DNA of 64,000 nt, taken from the NCBI GenBank assembly GCA_964586455.1, contig CAZPHV010000006.1:1-64000 (forward strand), in the 5' to 3' direction. The notes under the pieces were generated by a model. It was given only the letters and a program-made list of their open reading frames with translations. It searched no databases and was not told where the DNA came from. Both the position numbers and the translations under genes were made by a program. Source of the DNA: Aquimonas sp964586455 (GTDB taxonomy: Bacteria; Pseudomonadota; Gammaproteobacteria; Xanthomonadales; Xanthomonadaceae). Position 1 is the first letter of the stretch. The number at the start of each line of letters is the position of its first letter. Positions 35,005 through 44,426 of the stretch are shown one piece after another.

Positions 35005-36363
35005 GTGACTTGCTTGCAGACACCTCCCCTACCCCCAACCAGCGCGCCGGCCAGCCTGACCCCAAGCAGCCTGAATGCGCTTGCCCGCGACCTGCTCGAG
35101 GGTGCGTTTCCGCTGGTCTGGGTCGAGGGCGAACTGTCCGGTGTTTCGCGTCCGGCTTCAGGACACGTCTACTTCACGCTGAAGGATGCGCGTGCGCAGG
35201 TGCGCTGCGCCTTGTTCCGTCAGCGCAGCCTGCGGCTCGCCTTCACGCCCGGCGATGGCCAGCAGGTGCTGGTGCGCGGGCGGCTTTCCTTGTACGAGCC
35301 GCGCGGCGACTATCAGCTGATCGCCGACCACATGGAGCCCGCCGGCGAAGGTGCGCTGCGTCGGGCCTTCGAGGCGCTGCGCGCACGCCTTGAAGCCGAA
35401 GGCCTGTTCGCCGCGGAGTCGAAACGCAGGCTCCCGATGCCCCCACGCCGCCTTGGCGTGGTGACCTCGCCCAACGGGGCCGCGGTGCGCGATGTGCTGA
35501 GCGTGCTGGCGCGCCGCTTTCCGCTGATCGAAGTCGAGATCCTGCCGGTGCTGGTGCAGGGCAAGGAAGCCCCCGCGCAGATTCGCGCGATGCTCGAACG
35601 TGCCGATGCCAGCGGACGCTACGACGCACTGCTGCTGACCCGCGGCGGTGGCTCGCTGGAAGACCTGTTCGCCTTCAATGACGAGGCACTGGCGCGCTGC
35701 ATCGCGCGCCTGAACACCCCGCTGGTCTCCGCGGTGGGTCATGAAGTGGATTTCAGCATCAGCGACTTCGTGGCCGACCTGCGTGCACCCACACCTTCTG
35801 CAGCGGCGGAACTGCTGGTGCCCGATCAGGCCGAGCTTTCGGCACGGCTGCGCCTGCTCAGACAGCGCCTGCAGCTGAATCAGTCGCAGCTGGAACGCCG
35901 GCTGCAACAGCGTGTGGACCAGTTGGAGCTGCGCCTGCGCGCGCAGGCGCCCGCACTGCGGCTGCAGCGCGTGCTTGAGCGCCTGCAGCAGGCCGAGTCG
36001 AGGCTGCAGCGCGCGCAGACGCGATCGGCCTCGGATCGACGGCAGGCGCTGCTTCGACTGCACCTGCGCCTGCAGCGGGAGTCGCCCGCCACGCGGCTGC
36101 GCCGCGAGCGCGAGCGCGCCGATCAGCTGTTGCGGCGCCTGCGCGGCGCGCTGGGTCAGGGCTTGCAGCAGCAGCGCCTGCGCTCGGGGTTGCTGGCGCG
36201 CACCCTGTCTGCCGTCAGCCCACTGGCCACCTTGGGCCGTGGCTACAGCATCCTGCTCGATGCCGACAGTGGCGCGGTGGTGTCGCGCGCAAGCGAGGTC
36301 CGCGCGGGCCAGGCCCTGCGCGCTCGCCTCGCCGACGGCGAGCTGAAGCTGCGCTGCGAGTGA
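35005..36363 (+). CDS. xseA: Exodeoxyribonuclease VII large subunit
   Basis: 452 residues, GTG start at 35005. With XseB it degrades single-stranded DNA. Residues 18-110 are the OB-fold (LNALARDLLEGAFPLVWVEGELSGVSRPASGHVYFTLKD). The catalytic part (115-330) contains VVTSPNGAAVRDVL, LLTRGGGSLEDLFAFND and SAVGHEVDFSISDFVADLRAPTPSAAAE. A long coiled coil (280-400) follows, and the end LATLGRGYSILLD is typical. Its last bases overlap the sigma-factor start (GTGA). Confidence 0.97.
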   Translation: MTCLQTPPLPPTSAPASLTPSSLNALARDLLEGAFPLVWVEGELSGVSRPASGHVYFTLKDARAQVRCALFRQRSLRLAFTPGDGQQVLVRGRLSLYEPRGDYQLIADHMEPAGEGALRRAFEALRARLEAEGLFAAESKRRLPMPPRRLGVVTSPNGAAVRDVLSVLARRFPLIEVEILPVLVQGKEAPAQIRAMLERADASGRYDALLLTRGGGSLEDLFAFNDEALARCIARLNTPLVSAVGHEVDFSISDFVADLRAPTPSAAAELLVPDQAELSARLRLLRQRLQLNQSQLERRLQQRVDQLELRLRAQAPALRLQRVLERLQQAESRLQRAQTRSASDRRQALLRLHLRLQRESPATRLRRERERADQLLRRLRGALGQGLQQQRLRSGLLARTLSAVSPLATLGRGYSILLDADSGAVVSRASEVRAGQALRARLADGELKLRCE

Positions 36364-36983
36364 CCGCCCCAATGCAACTGCTCGACGACGCCTCAGCCCG
36401 GAACTCGACGACCGAGGCCGATCTCGGCTCACCGCAGGACGGTGAGCTGATGCGGCGCTTCGCGGCCGGCGACATGGCTGCCTTCGAGCAGCTCTACGGG
36501 CGCCACAAGGGCGGCTTGATGCGCTTCCTGCAGCGCGGCCTCGGGCGACGCGAAACCGCTGAAGAATGCTTCCAGGAGGTCTGGAGCCGGGTGATCAGCG
36601 CGCGCGATCGATACCAGCCGGATGCGCGATTCGCGACCTGGCTGTATCAGATCGCCAACAACCTGCTGATCGACCAGTACCGCCGCCAGCGCCCCGAGCT
36701 GAATGTCGAAACCCTGCCTGAAGAGGCGGATGCGATCGACAACCCCATTGCCCCTGCCCCTGCGTTGTCACCTGAAGACACCCTGGGCGCGTTTGAACAG
36801 GCGCGGCGACTGCAGCAGGCATTGGCCGAGCTTCCGGATGAACAACGCATCGCGGTGCAGCTTCGACTGGAGCAGGAGCTGAGCCTGGAAGAGATCGGCG
36901 CCATCACCGGCGCCGGTCGTGAAACCGTCAAGTCCCGGCTGCGCTACGCGCTGGACAAACTGAAGGATCGGCTGCGTCGATGA
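36360..36983 (+). CDS. ECF-type RNA polymerase sigma factor
   Basis: 207 residues, GTG 36360. Region 2 spans about 35-110 (AFEQLYGRHKGGLMRFLQRG; CFQEVWSRVI; FATWLYQIANNLLIDQYRR). Region 4 spans about 150-205 (LPDEQRIAVQLRLEQELSLEEIGAI, then GAGRETVKSRLRYALDKL). The long linker between them is Pro/Ala-rich. The following gene encodes its membrane-anchored partner and overlaps by four bases. No target promoters can be named. Confidence 0.95.
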   Translation: MTAPMQLLDDASARNSTTEADLGSPQDGELMRRFAAGDMAAFEQLYGRHKGGLMRFLQRGLGRRETAEECFQEVWSRVISARDRYQPDARFATWLYQIANNLLIDQYRRQRPELNVETLPEEADAIDNPIAPAPALSPEDTLGAFEQARRLQQALAELPDEQRIAVQLRLEQELSLEEIGAITGAGRETVKSRLRYALDKLKDRLRR

Positions 36984-37900
36984 ACATGCCCCCGCTTCCA
37001 CCGGCCTCCGGGCCGCTGCCTCCGCCTGATCCGCGCCGCGCGCCGTTGGATGCGGACGAGGCTGTGCTGGCGAAGGCACTGCAGGACGTTCCAGCCTCCG
37101 CCCCGTCTGCTGAGCTCGATCTGCGCATTCTCGCGATGGCGCGCGGCGCGATCGAGGCGAAGTCACAGCACACCACTCAATCGGCGAACCTTCGTCGGCA
37201 GACGCGGCGCAAACCCTCCCTGCTGTGGTGGATGGGCACGGCTGCGGGTGCGGTGATGGCAGCCGGCATCGGCTGGCAGCTCGGTGGCTTCGGCGAACCA
37301 GGCCCGCCCGCCGGCGGCCCTTCTCGCGCGCAGGAAGCACAAGCGGCGGCCGCCAAAGCGGAGGACGTGGAGATCCTGATCATCCCGCGCAGCGCCAGCG
37401 ATGCCGCACGGCCGCCTGCCGCAGTCGCGCCCAGCCCGCCCCCGGCACCTGCAGCCGAGCGTTCCACCCTTGCCGAGCACCCGTCACGCCGCCGCGAGCT
37501 GTCGACTGCAGCGGCGTCCGATGCGACCCCACCGGTGCTGCTAGAAGCCACCCCTGCGCCACCGGCATCGCCCGCGCCCTCCCCCGTGTCGCCTCAGTCT
37601 CTCGGCGCGCTGCCGGCGGCTGAAGTGCCCGGCGCGAACACCCACGAAGCAGGCCAAGAGGCGCAGCCGCAGCTGGATCAAATCGTGGTCACGGGATCTC
37701 GCATCCAACGCGGTGGCGAGTTCCCGCCGGTGGCGCAGGACTTCCGGCTGGCGCCCGAAGAATGGCTGCAGCGGGTTCGCGATCGTCGCGACAGTGGCGA
37801 CCTTGATTCAGCGCGGCGCAGTGTTCGCGAATTCGTGCGTGCACACCCGCAGCGGGTGCTGCCGAAGGACTTGCGTCAGCTGCTGAACGATACGCAGTGA
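36980..37900 (+). CDS. Membrane-anchored anti-sigma-like protein with a TonB-receptor-like motif
   Basis: 306 residues, coupled (ATGA) to the sigma factor. A cytosolic N-terminal part (1-75, LDLRILAMARGAIEAKSQ) is followed by one membrane helix (about 80-100, LLWWMGTAAGAVMAAGIGW). A Pro/Ala-rich periplasmic stretch follows. Near residue 235 comes QLDQIVVTGSRIQRGG, which copies the start of the plug domain of TonB-dependent receptors (VVTGSRI). The C-terminal end is helical (PEEWLQRVRDRRDSGDLDSA). Role as anti-sigma is inferred from position and topology. Confidence 0.7.
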   Translation: MNMPPLPPASGPLPPPDPRRAPLDADEAVLAKALQDVPASAPSAELDLRILAMARGAIEAKSQHTTQSANLRRQTRRKPSLLWWMGTAAGAVMAAGIGWQLGGFGEPGPPAGGPSRAQEAQAAAAKAEDVEILIIPRSASDAARPPAAVAPSPPPAPAAERSTLAEHPSRRRELSTAAASDATPPVLLEATPAPPASPAPSPVSPQSLGALPAAEVPGANTHEAGQEAQPQLDQIVVTGSRIQRGGEFPPVAQDFRLAPEEWLQRVRDRRDSGDLDSARRSVREFVRAHPQRVLPKDLRQLLNDTQ

Positions 37901-38487
37901 GCCGATACACCCTGGCCAAGCCGGCGCAGCTGGAGCAGGAGATCAAGCGAAGCCGCTTTCTGTGTCAGGCGTCGCCGGTCGAGAGCGCAGAGGACGCGCT
38001 CGCGGTTCTGCGTGCCGTGTCGGACCCTGCTGCCACCCACAACTGCTGGGCATTCCGGATCGGCGAGGTCTATCGCTCCTCCGACGACGGCGAGCCAGCG
38101 GGAACCGCAGGCAGACCGATCCTGGCCGCGATCGACGGTCAGGGACTGGATGGCGTGATTGCCGTGGTGACCCGCTGGTATGGCGGCATCAAGCTGGGCG
38201 CCGGCGGCCTGGTACGCGCCTACGGTGGCTGCGCGGCGGAATGCCTGCGCACCGCCGAGCGGATCACCGTGCTGCCGATGCGCGTGGTGAGCCTGCGCTG
38301 CGGGTTCGCTGACCTGGGTGACGTACACGGACTGATGGGCGTGTACGCCGCCGAGAAGCTGGACGAACGCTTCGACGCCAACGGCGTCGCGCTGCAGCTG
38401 CGTGTACGTGCGGATCAAGTCGAAGCATTCGGGCACGCACTGCGTGAGCACAGCCGCGGGCGCCTGGGCTTCGACAGCGAGGACTAG
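37897..38487 (+). CDS. YigZ/IMPACT family protein
   Basis: 196 residues, GTG 37897, overlapping the previous gene by GTGA. The IMPACT domain is clear: KRSRFLCQASPVESAEDA, YRSSDDGEPAGTAGRPIL, TRWYGGIKLGAGGLVRAYGG. The shorter C-terminal DUF1949 part follows (LRCGFADLGDVHGLMGVY). The family is linked to translation control in eukaryotes; the bacterial role is unclear. It ends in front of the convergent truB gene. Confidence 0.93.
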   Translation: MSRYTLAKPAQLEQEIKRSRFLCQASPVESAEDALAVLRAVSDPAATHNCWAFRIGEVYRSSDDGEPAGTAGRPILAAIDGQGLDGVIAVVTRWYGGIKLGAGGLVRAYGGCAAECLRTAERITVLPMRVVSLRCGFADLGDVHGLMGVYAAEKLDERFDANGVALQLRVRADQVEAFGHALREHSRGRLGFDSED

Positions 38488-38608
38488 CGCTTTCGTGACT
38501 CTCGGAGGACGTGCATGGCGAGCGATCTGCGCTCGGCTTGGCCCACGAGCGCGCTTGACGCGGCGCGCGCGCGAGCCCCCGATCAATCCAAGCGTGTTCG
38601 CTTCCGCA

Positions 38609-39532
38609 TCAGGTGTTCCGACCCTCAAGAAACACCCGAGTCGAGGCCAGCAGGCCCGAGTCAAGCCGCTCAACCAGCGCAACCGCGCGCCCGTCCTCAG
38701 AGTAGGCCGCATGCAGGCCTGCGGGTAGGTTCTCGAAGCCGGACAGGCGTTGTCCGCGGCGCAGCTGGTGGGCCTGCTCAGGATTCAGCTCGATCCGCGG
38801 AAAGGCCACCAGCCCGGCCTCAAGCGGCAGCAGCCACGACACCTGCGGCGCCTGCGCCGCTTCAGCTGAGATTTGTTCGAGGCTGAGCATTTCCGGCGCG
38901 CGGAAGGGCTCAACCCAGAGCCTGCGCAACTCGGCCACGTGCGCGCCGCAGCCGAGTGATTCGCCCAGGTCACGAACCAGCGAGCGCACATAGGTGCCCG
39001 AGCCGCATTCCACGCGCAGGCGCAATCGCGGGCCTTCGATATCGACGAGCTCGAATCGATCCACCTGCACCGGGCGCGGTTCCAGCTCGATGTGCTCGCC
39101 GCGACGTGCGCGGGCATACATGGGCTCGCCTCCGCGCTTGAGCGCGGAATAGATAGGAGGCACCTGTTGAATTCCGCCGCGCAGCGGCGCCAAGGCCACT
39201 TCGATAGGCTCGCGGCTCAGCTCGGGCAGCGGGCGCTCACGCAGCACCGCACCGTCGGCATCGTCTGTATCGGTGGTGACGCCGAGTACCGCTACGGTTT
39301 CGTAGGCCTTTGATGCACCGAGCAGCTGGCCGGCGATCTTGGTGGCTTCGCCAAAGCAAAGTGGCAGCAAGCCGGTCGCCAGCGGATCGAGCGCCCCCGT
39401 ATGCCCGCCCTTCTCGGCACGCAGCAAATGCCGTACGCGTTGCAGGGCCTGGTTCGAGGACATGCCACCCGGCTTGTCGAGCAGGACGATGCCGTCTAGC
39501 GGGCGCCAGACCGTGCGCGCCTGACGCGACAC
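38609..39532 (-). CDS. truB: tRNA pseudouridine synthase B
   Basis: 307 residues from GTG 39532, four bases after the rbfA stop. TruB makes pseudouridine at position 55 of tRNA. The motif GGHTGALDPLATGLLPLCFG holds the catalytic Asp. DGIVLLDKPGGMSSNQALQ near the start, YETVAVLGVTTDTDDADG and CGSGTYVRSLVRDLG are all family features. A C-terminal PUA-like part follows. Last gene of the rimP-nusA-infB-rbfA-truB operon. Confidence 0.97.
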   Translation of the reverse strand: MSRQARTVWRPLDGIVLLDKPGGMSSNQALQRVRHLLRAEKGGHTGALDPLATGLLPLCFGEATKIAGQLLGASKAYETVAVLGVTTDTDDADGAVLRERPLPELSREPIEVALAPLRGGIQQVPPIYSALKRGGEPMYARARRGEHIELEPRPVQVDRFELVDIEGPRLRLRVECGSGTYVRSLVRDLGESLGCGAHVAELRRLWVEPFRAPEMLSLEQISAEAAQAPQVSWLLPLEAGLVAFPRIELNPEQAHQLRRGQRLSGFENLPAGLHAAYSEDGRAVALVERLDSGLLASTRVFLEGRNT

Positions 39533-39536
39533 GGGT

Positions 39537-39881
39537 CTACTCCGGGCCGCGCAGAAGCGCTTCGATGCGCTCGCCGCGGTCCACGGAATCGTCGTAGTGA
39601 AAGTGAAGCTCCGGTACCGAGCGCATGCGCACACGCTTGCCCAGCTCGAAGCGGATCTCCTTGGCCAGCTCCTTCAGCGCCTTCAGTGCCTCTTTGGCAC
39701 GTTCGGGCTGGAGAGCGGTGAAGAAGACCTTGGCATGCGCCATGTCGCGCGTGACTTCCACATCGGACACGCTGACCGAGGGCAGGCCGTGCTCGCGCAC
39801 AGCCTCATGCACCAGCTGACCGACATCGCGGCGGAGCTGGGCGGAGACACGGTCGGTACGGTGGAAGCTCTTGGTCGGCAT
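39537..39881 (-). CDS. rbfA: Ribosome-binding factor A
   Basis: 114 residues. RbfA helps 16S rRNA 5'-end maturation of the 30S subunit. KH-type fold: SFHRTDRVSAQLRRDVGQLV, then SVSDVEVTRDMAHAKVFFTAL, then LAKEIRFELGKRVRMRSVPELHFHYDDS, which is the family's R-x-x-P-x-L-x-F-x-x-D-D-S end. Placed after infB, as in most proteobacteria. Confidence 0.97.
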   Translation of the reverse strand: MPTKSFHRTDRVSAQLRRDVGQLVHEAVREHGLPSVSVSDVEVTRDMAHAKVFFTALQPERAKEALKALKELAKEIRFELGKRVRMRSVPELHFHYDDSVDRGERIEALLRGPE

Positions 39882-40003
39882 GGCTCTTACTTGTCAGGAA
39901 GCGGGTTTGGAGATTCGGTACCAAGAAACGGAGCGCGCGCAACTAGTACCGCGCGTCATCAACGCTACCGTTGACTTCCCGGCACGTGACGCTGTGCCGG
40001 GGT

Positions 40004-40025
40004 CGAATCCCCAATCCCGAATCGG
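40004..40025. repeat. Solo heptamer half-element
   Basis: A short run of CGAATCC(C) units just after the infB stop, in the gap before rbfA. It matches one arm of the inverted heptamer elements at 31.5, 55.8 and 57.9 kb, without a partner arm. Confidence 0.6.
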
Positions 40026-40030
40026 TGCGA

Positions 40031-42751
40031 TCACAGCGTGCGCTGAACCTCGATGCGCTCGTAGCACTCGATCTGATCGCCTGGCTTCACGTCGTTGTAC
40101 TGCTTGACCGCGATGCCGCACTCGGTGCCGATACGCACTTCGTCGACGATCTCCTTGAAGCGGCGCAGCGACTCCAACTCGCCTTGGAAGATGACGGTCT
40201 GATTGCGCAGCACGCGGATCGGCTTGTTGCGGCGAACCACACCCTCGATAACCATCGAGCCGGCGACTGCGCCGAACTTGGAGCTGCGGAACACGTCGCG
40301 AACCTCGGCGGTACCGATGATCTCTTCGCGGATCTCCACGCCCAGCAAGCCGGACGCGACCTGCTTCACCTGATCAATCACGTCATAGATGATCGAGAAG
40401 TAGCGCAGGTCGAGACCATTGGCCTCGATCACTCGACGCGCAGCGGCATCGGCACGGACATTGAAGCCGATCACCACCGCTTTCGACGCTGCCGCGAGCG
40501 TGGCGTCGGACTCATTGATGCCGCCCACGCCGGACGCGATCACGTTGATGCGGATCATCTCGTTCGACAGGCTGGTGAGCGAGTCGCGCAGCGCTTCCAC
40601 CGAGCCCTGCACGTCGGCCTTCACGACCAGGTTCAGGGTCTGCTGACCTTCGCCCTGACCCATCTGGGCCATGATGTCTTCCATCCGGTTGCCGGCCTGC
40701 TTGACCAGGCGCGACTCGCGCTTCTTGGCCTCGCGCTGCTGGGCAACATCCTTGGCCAGACGCTCGTCTTCAACCACCACGAAGTCATCGCCGGCGTCCG
40801 GCACACCGGACAGGCCGAGAATCACGACCGGGATCGACGGGGTCGCGGAATCGACCTGGCGGCCCGCTTCATCGAACAGGGCACGCACGCGCCCGTACTC
40901 GGTGCCGCAGACCACGAAATCGCCCTTCTTGAGCGTGCCCGACTGCACCAGCACGGTGGCGACCGGGCCGCGGCCCTTGTCCAGCGAGGACTCGATGACG
41001 GCGCCGTTGGCACGACCATCGACGACCGCGCGCAGCTCCATGACTTCGGCCTGGATCGAGACCGCATCCAGCAGGGTGTCGATACCCATGCCGGTCTTCG
41101 CCGACACCGGCACAAACTGGGTGTCACCACCCCAGTCTTCGGGAATGACCTGATGATTGGCCAAGCCCTGCTTGACGTTGTCGGGGTTAGCGTCGGTCTT
41201 GTCCATCTTGTTGATGGCGACGATCAGCGGAACGCCGGCCGCCTTGGCGTGCTTGATCGCCTCGATCGTCTGGGGCATCACGCCATCATCGGCCGCGACC
41301 ACCAGCACCACGATATCGGTGAGCTTGGCGCCGCGCGCACGCATCTGGGTAAACGCCGAATGGCCGGGGGTATCGAGGAAGCTGATGACGCCCTTCGGAG
41401 TTTCGACGTGGTAAGCGCCGATGTGCTGGGTGATGCCACCCGCTTCACCCGAAGCCACACGGGTGCGACGGATATGATCGAGCAGCGAGGTCTTGCCATG
41501 ATCGACGTGACCCATGATGGTCACGACCGGCGGACGCAGCTCGCCTTCACCCGACTGTTCAACGTGCGCGATCAGGGCGTCTTCGACGTCATTCTCGCTG
41601 GCGCGAACAGCGCTGTGACCCAGCTCTTCGACCACCAGCACGGCGGTGTCGTGATCGATGGTCTGGTTGATCGTGGCCATCACGCCCATCTTGAACAGGG
41701 CCTTGACCACTTCGGCGCCCTTCAGGGCCAGCTTCTGGGCCAGGTCGGCCACAAGAATGTTGTCGCCGATCGAGACTTCGCGCGTCATCGGCGCGGTCGG
41801 ACGCGAGAAGGCGTGGCTGCCGCTACCGGAGCGCGAGGCTTCCTGGCGGCGCTGGCCGGGCTTCTTGCGTGCGCCGCGACGTGCGACACCGGCGTCAGAG
41901 AGATGCAGCTCACCGCGACCGAAGCGCGAGGCGGCATCGTCGCTGCCACCCGGTCGTGCGGGTGCGCCACGGGCGGGGCGTGCACGACGGTCATCGGTAC
42001 GCCGAGGAGCGCCCGGCGGCTGCGAGGATGGCGCAGACGGACCACCTGGCGGACGCATGCCCGGACGCGGCGGAGCGCCAGTGCGCGGCGGAGCGCCCGT
42101 GGACGGACCGCGCGGCGGCGGCCGCGAACTCGGACCATCGCTGCGCACCGGAGCGCGCGGCGCATCGGCAGCCGGCGCACGAGCAGGCGGAGCAGATGGC
42201 GTTGAAGCCGCGGGGGCGGCAGCCACAGGAGCTGCGACCTCGACCGGGGCTGGAGGCGGGGCCACGGGTTCAACCGGACGACGGCGCGCTTCTTCCTCTT
42301 CGCGCACACGGGCTTCTTCGGCCTGACGACGCTGCTCAGCTTCGACGCGCGCGGCTTCTTCTGCCTCCTGACGCGCATGCGACTCGGCCAACAAACGCTG
42401 GGCCTCGTCGCGACCCGGATCTTCGCTGACCGAGATCTCGCTACGCTTCACGTAGGTGCGCTTCTGGCGCACCTCAACGTTGACCGTGGTTTTCTGCTTG
42501 CCGGCAGCCACAGTGATCTCTTCGACCTTGCGGCGCTTGAGGGTGATCTGACGGGGAGCGGCGGGGTCTTCAGCGGGCTCGGTCTTGCCGTGGGTGCGGC
42601 GCAGGAAGCCCAGCAGCTTCATCTTCTCGGCGCTGGTCACCACCTGGTCGGGCCCGCTGAAGCTCATGCCGGCCTCGGCGAGTTGCTCAAGGAGCTTCTC
42701 AACCGGGGTGCCAGTCAACTTTGCGAGGGTTCGTACGGTAACTTCCGACAT
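40031..42751 (-). CDS. infB: Translation initiation factor IF-2
   Basis: 906 residues from ATG 42751 (MSEVTVRTLAKLTGTPVEKLLEQL), the usual IF2_N start. A long Ala/Arg/Pro-rich linker (about 130-300) is followed by the GTPase core: IMGHVDHGKTSLLD, FLDTPGHSAFTQMRARGA, and INKMDK. Domains II to IV bind fMet-tRNA. The strongly charged linker is why long antisense frames appear opposite it. Upstream is nusA. Confidence 0.98.
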   Translation of the reverse strand: MSEVTVRTLAKLTGTPVEKLLEQLAEAGMSFSGPDQVVTSAEKMKLLGFLRRTHGKTEPAEDPAAPRQITLKRRKVEEITVAAGKQKTTVNVEVRQKRTYVKRSEISVSEDPGRDEAQRLLAESHARQEAEEAARVEAEQRRQAEEARVREEEEARRRPVEPVAPPPAPVEVAAPVAAAPAASTPSAPPARAPAADAPRAPVRSDGPSSRPPPRGPSTGAPPRTGAPPRPGMRPPGGPSAPSSQPPGAPRRTDDRRARPARGAPARPGGSDDAASRFGRGELHLSDAGVARRGARKKPGQRRQEASRSGSGSHAFSRPTAPMTREVSIGDNILVADLAQKLALKGAEVVKALFKMGVMATINQTIDHDTAVLVVEELGHSAVRASENDVEDALIAHVEQSGEGELRPPVVTIMGHVDHGKTSLLDHIRRTRVASGEAGGITQHIGAYHVETPKGVISFLDTPGHSAFTQMRARGAKLTDIVVLVVAADDGVMPQTIEAIKHAKAAGVPLIVAINKMDKTDANPDNVKQGLANHQVIPEDWGGDTQFVPVSAKTGMGIDTLLDAVSIQAEVMELRAVVDGRANGAVIESSLDKGRGPVATVLVQSGTLKKGDFVVCGTEYGRVRALFDEAGRQVDSATPSIPVVILGLSGVPDAGDDFVVVEDERLAKDVAQQREAKKRESRLVKQAGNRMEDIMAQMGQGEGQQTLNLVVKADVQGSVEALRDSLTSLSNEMIRINVIASGVGGINESDATLAAASKAVVIGFNVRADAAARRVIEANGLDLRYFSIIYDVIDQVKQVASGLLGVEIREEIIGTAEVRDVFRSSKFGAVAGSMVIEGVVRRNKPIRVLRNQTVIFQGELESLRRFKEIVDEVRIGTECGIAVKQYNDVKPGDQIECYERIEVQRTL

Positions 42752-42863
42752 GTGGCTTCCTAAAATTTCATGGGCCCGGCCGAGCACCGCGCACGGGCGT
42801 CAAGCCGGTAATTCTACCCCGAGGTCGGCGGATGCGCTTTTCGCGCGTCCGCACACCGGGTGT

Positions 42864-44351
42864 TCATTCGAACCAGTGCTTGCGTGCTTCCATGATCAGG
42901 CTCGCGGCGCGGGCGTCATCCATGCCTTCGATATCACTGATCTCATCAACCGCCATTTCGGCCAGGTCGTCGCGGGTCGAAATGCCGCGAGCCGCCAGTG
43001 CATAGGCGATCGCGTCGTCCATGCCCTCGAGGCCCAGAAGGTCCTCGGCAGGCTTGTGCTCCTCAAGCTGTTCTTCGGCCGCCAGCGCTTCGGTCAGCAG
43101 CGCGTCGCGAGCACGAGCACGCAGCTCTTCGACCACGTCCTCGTCGAAGCCTTCCACTGCCAGCAGCTCGGCTGCGGGCACGTAGGCGATTTCTTCAAGC
43201 GTGCTGAAGCCTTCGGTGACCAGGATGCCGGCGATCTCTTCGTCGACTTCCATGCGGTCCATGAACAATTTGCGGGCCGTGGCCTGTTCGGCCTCGCTCT
43301 TCGCGGCGACCTGATCCTGGGTCATCACATTGAGCTGCCAGCCAGTCAGCTTGGAGGCCAGGCGCACGTTCTGGCCGCCCTTGCCGATCGCCTGCGCCAG
43401 CTTGTCTTCAGCGACGGCGATGTCCATCGAGTGGCGCTCTTCGTCGACGATGATCGACTGCACTTCAGCGGGCGCCATCGCGTTGATCACGAACTGGGCG
43501 GGGTTCTCACTCCAGAGCACGATGTCGATGCGCTCACCGTTCAGCTCATTGCTGACGGCCTGCACACGCGAGCCGCGCATGCCGATGCAGGCACCGATCG
43601 GATCGGTGCGGGTGTCGTGCGCGATCACCGCGATCTTGGCGCGGTCGCCGGGGTCACGCGCAGCGCCCTTGATCTCGACCAGATTCTGGCCGACTTCGGG
43701 CACTTCGAGCTTGAACAGCGCCATCATGAATTCGGGGGCAGCGCGACTGACAAACAGCTGCGGGCCACGCGGCTCGGTGCGGACGTCGTACAGGTAGCCG
43801 CGTACGCGGTCGCCCGGGCGCAAAGTGTCGCGCGGAATCGACTTGTCCTTCGAGATGAAGGCTTCCGCGTTGCCGCCCAGATCGATATAGACATTGCCGC
43901 GCTCGACGCGCTTGACGATGCCGGTGATGAGCTCACCCACGCGGTCCTTGAAGGCGTCGACGACCTGAGCGCGTTCGGCCTCGCGAACCCGCTGCACGAT
44001 CACCTGTTTCGCGGCCTGGGCGGAGATTCGACCGAAGTCGACGTTCTCTACCTGCTCTTCGATGAATTCACCCACTTCGGCATCAGGCTTGATGTCGACG
44101 GCGTCCATCAGGCGGATCTGGTGATGCGGAGACTCCATCACCACGTCGTCGGCCACCACCTCCCACATGCGGAAGGTGTCGTAATTACCAGTCGCACGGT
44201 TGATGGAAACGCGCATCTGCACGTCTTCCTCCGGAAACTGCTTCTTCGCGGCGGACGCAAGGGCGGCTTCAAGCGCATCGAAAATCACGCCGCGATCGAC
44301 GCCCTTCTCGTTGGCAACGGCTTCGGCAACCAACAGCAATTCTTTGCTCAT
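42864..44351 (-). CDS. nusA: Transcription termination/antitermination protein NusA
   Basis: 495 residues. The NusA N-terminal domain, S1 domain (VNRVERGNVYIDLGGNAEAF region) and two KH domains (IGACIGMRGSRVQAVSNELNG; AIGKGGQNVRLASKLTGW) are visible. Two C-terminal helix-hairpin-helix acidic repeats end the protein (EDLLGLEGMDDAIAYALAARGI; ISDIEGMDDARAASLIMEAR), as in gammaproteobacterial NusA. It binds RNA polymerase and RNA. Position between rimP and infB is standard. Confidence 0.98.
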   Translation of the reverse strand: MSKELLLVAEAVANEKGVDRGVIFDALEAALASAAKKQFPEEDVQMRVSINRATGNYDTFRMWEVVADDVVMESPHHQIRLMDAVDIKPDAEVGEFIEEQVENVDFGRISAQAAKQVIVQRVREAERAQVVDAFKDRVGELITGIVKRVERGNVYIDLGGNAEAFISKDKSIPRDTLRPGDRVRGYLYDVRTEPRGPQLFVSRAAPEFMMALFKLEVPEVGQNLVEIKGAARDPGDRAKIAVIAHDTRTDPIGACIGMRGSRVQAVSNELNGERIDIVLWSENPAQFVINAMAPAEVQSIIVDEERHSMDIAVAEDKLAQAIGKGGQNVRLASKLTGWQLNVMTQDQVAAKSEAEQATARKLFMDRMEVDEEIAGILVTEGFSTLEEIAYVPAAELLAVEGFDEDVVEELRARARDALLTEALAAEEQLEEHKPAEDLLGLEGMDDAIAYALAARGISTRDDLAEMAVDEISDIEGMDDARAASLIMEARKHWFE

Positions 44352-44426
44352 CGTCGTGTCTCCGGCACACGCAAGGTGCCTGGGGTTCGGAAAGTGGATT
44401 CGGGTCAGCGGCTAGGGAGTGCGGGC

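Noticed and set aside
39971..42205. 744-residue plus-strand open frame opposite infB
   Set aside because: Arises from the GC-rich codon use of infB and its charged linker; low-complexity ending, no recognised domain.
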